A stretch of DNA of 64,000 nt from Phoenix dactylifera (Eukaryota > Streptophyta > Magnoliopsida > Arecales > Arecaceae): contig NC_052409.1 in NCBI RefSeq assembly GCF_009389715.1, positions 474,001-538,000 on the forward strand, in the 5' to 3' direction. The position numbers and the translations under genes are program-made. Below are positions 62,101 through 64,000 of this stretch, in pieces. Under the pieces are notes generated by a model. That model had not been told where the DNA came from, made no database searches, and saw only the letters and a program-made list of their open reading frames with translations. The first letter of the stretch is position 1; every line of letters begins with the position of its first letter.

Positions 62101-64000
62101 TTGATTAATTTTTGATTCAGAATAGGGTTTTACATATATTACCTATAGATAGTTATATATTGAGCATTAGAAGGAGAGTTGATTATTGAGAGAGCTTTAA
62201 TGTCGAGGGTTTAGCTTTCAATCTTTTGGGCGGGGTTTTCCCACACCCCCTTAGAAATCCATATACAAAGACTTAGACCACTTAAAAAGTAAATCCTAAT
62301 GAATCCTTGACCTTCTCAACTTATCATCTACTTAATTAATGCCGAATCTCCATAAAATAAGGATAATGCTAGAAATAAGAATCCCCTAGGATTTCTTTAT
62401 GCACTCAGTGATCCCATATTTCAGAATTTTGTGTTTTCCTTGATATCCATGATGTTTTTAGAATTCTTACTTGACATGAATATGTTAAAGGCTTAATATG
62501 CCTTATATTGGCTGATAAAAACTTTGATTCTTAATAGGACAATAGTAGATTAAATTTGCTTTGGTCATGTAGGATTCAAATCACTGTATCACTTTCTGCG
62601 AGCATAAATGTTGAGGTACAACCACAAGATTTGTTTCCTCTCTACGTGTTATTGGGAAGACCTGTTGGTGATGTTACAGAGGTATAAAATTATCCACTTG
62701 GGGACAAAATTACTTATCTATGCTTCAGGTCAGCTGTTTTTAATTTTTTTATTGAATATTTATTGTCTCTTGTGATATAAATGACAAACAGCATCCTGCG
62801 GTATATCAACTCAGTCGAGCTTGTGTGATAACCACTTTCAATGAATATGGAAAGAAAGATCAAGTAGAAGCCAATTTTGTTATTCCTGAGATTAAGAAGC
62901 AAGCATCTGATGCGCGAGTTCGAAATCTCAACATTATCCTCATCAGCAATGGTATAGACTTTATTTTATGCATGTAAATTTGATCTAGTAGTCTCTGATT
63001 TCATTCCGCTGAATTCATGTGATATTAATTCTGTATTGTTTATAAATGCGTAGTATAACTTTATTTTAAACTCCTCTAGGGGAACCAAAAGGTGCTTCCG
63101 GTGAAAATCATCTATTGGTGGACCATGAGGAACTCACTTCTTTTCCAAGTAAGACAATATTAGTTGCAAAATTAGTTAGGAATATGTTTATTAATGTATA
63201 ATGTTTGCCATGAATATTTTTTTTATGCAAGCATTTATGCTATTATAACAATTTATTTTATTAAAAGCTTTCTATATCATACATAATTCTTTTGGTAACC
63301 TGAAGACTTGGCAAATATTATCTTAACTCTTATTCACCATGTTGAGTATTTGCCCCCCAAAATGCCGTTATATTTGGCATCTCTTTACATGATTATATTG
63401 GTAAATATTTGGTATTTACAAAATCATGTTTGTTTTGTAGATTAAGGCATCAAATAATTAAAGTCTGTCCTCATTCACCCTTCCCCCTTTGCTTTGTTTT
63501 TCTTTCCCACTTTTCCAAGTCCTCAATTCCTTCACAGTTGGAAGACTTTGCTCCAGAACATAAAGTATCTTTAGGTTTGCAAATTTGTTAATTTTTTCTG
63601 CTTATACACGCAAATCATGTCTTTGATTGTTATTTGATTATTAACTAAAATTGGTATTTGAATATTTCTAGTGAGGACCAAGGACAAGAAGAGAATGCTC
63701 CAAATTCCTGTGACTGATGGTACATTATTGTATTCTTTTTCTTGTCTTTTTTCTGATAGCAGAACTTGAAGGGAATTGCCTATGGGGAAAAATACCAATA
63801 TATTCGCTTTGTTCATCATTGGAGAAATGTGTGACCTTGAGTTTAGGACATAAAGCTGAGATGCTTTCAACTGTTAATATGCACCCGAGCAGTTTGGAGG
63901 TATGTTATACATAAGTACCAGTAGCATACTCGATATCAATCTTTCTGTTTTTAGTTTTATAGACTAGCAATTTGAGTGCTGATCTGTTGAGGTGCCATGC
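59192..64000 (+). CDS. EMF2: EMF2-type Polycomb group protein (VEFS family), C-terminus off right edge
   Basis: Subunit of Polycomb repressive complex 2 (Su(z)12 homologue), which deposits H3K27me3 in the nucleus and restrains flowering. The start ATG at 59192 (MPGLPLAVRETT) matches EMF2. Exons in window: 59192-59226, 59430-59583, 59739-59794, 62573-62681, 62792-62951, 63080-63148, 63672-63719 and 63763-63899, 768 bases or 256 codons in phase. Landmarks: DQMCRQQSRVRLTAEEQLAA, SLSVYCKPVELYNILQRRA, PSFLQRCLQYKIEAKRKRR, DLFPLYVLLGRPVGDVTE, ANFVIPEIKKQASD, NLNIILISNGEPKG and GNCLWGKIP with SLEKCVTLSLGHKAEMLS. The zinc finger and VEFS box lie off the edge. An optional exon-like piece at 63538-63574 was left out because it causes a stop when joined to the strong donor at 63149. 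Acceptor choice for exon 2 (CTGCAG at 59429) is fixed by frame. Confidence 0.93.
59937..59963 (+). repeat. C27 homopolymer in EMF2-like intron
   Basis: Twenty-seven C residues followed by A/C-rich sequence including an (AC)n stretch at 59980-59993. Confidence 0.9.
60668..60848. mobile_element. MITE with CAAGGTTTTAAA ends in an EMF2-like intron (181 bp)
   Basis: The left end is CAAGGTTTTAAACACCG and the right end read inward is CGAGGTTTTAAGTAAAGG. The interior has paired words GGGATGGG and CCCATCC. No convincing 8-bp duplication. It is in the 2.8-kb intron between 59794 and 62573 and shares the CAAGG-type terminus with the element at 58254. Confidence 0.55.

Noticed and set aside
63538-63574. 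Exon candidate of the EMF2-like gene
   Set aside because: Out of phase with the strong donor of the preceding exon; kept only as a possible alternative.
1-64000. A novel multi-gene system, CRISPR array, rRNA or tRNA genes
   Set aside because: No spaced repeats, no cloverleaf-like sequence noticed by eye, and the identified genes belong to unrelated known families. A tRNA scan could still find something missed.

Overview
This is a window of nuclear DNA from a flowering plant. Split genes with GT..AG introns, AT-rich intergenic DNA full of MITEs, LINE remnants and a solo LTR, and the gene families present all point that way. A monocot, possibly a palm, fits best, but that is an impression from protein similarity and not a proven assignment.

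Seven protein-coding loci could be rebuilt exon by exon. From left to right: (1) a Golgi PMT3/PMT8-type (QUA2-like) putative methyltransferase on the minus strand, whose last exons lie off the left edge; (2) the complex I subunit NDUFA13/GRIM-19 (minus, 143 aa); (3) a PTAR1-like protein prenyltransferase alpha-subunit repeat protein (minus, 447 aa); (4) phytochelatin synthase (minus, 505 aa, triad Cys56-His162-Asp180); (5) an RLP29-like leucine-rich-repeat receptor-like protein (plus, intronless, 463 aa), convergent with (6) a ROP-interactive CRIB protein (RIC, minus, 230 aa); (7) a TBC-domain Rab GTPase-activating protein (minus, 11 exons) whose reading frame is interrupted by several single-base indels. 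An eighth locus, an EMF2-type Polycomb VEFS-family gene, starts on the plus strand and runs off the right edge.

Between and inside the genes lie a solo LTR of 1072 bp with a perfect 5-bp target-site duplication (5706-6777), several hAT-type MITEs, two MITEs with CAAGG ends in the EMF2 introns, two related PIF/Harbinger-like elements in opposite orientation in and upstream of the TBC gene, and two pieces of one LINE family ending in an RNase H domain. Microsatellites and long homopolymers (C30A15, C27, G22) are common.

The genes are unrelated housekeeping, metal-detoxification, signalling, trafficking and chromatin genes. I see no operon-like or cluster logic and no novel multi-gene system. 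The most noteworthy points are the concentrated frame damage in the TBC gene, the inverted Harbinger-like pair around it, the GC-rich block inside one of them, and the very clean solo LTR.
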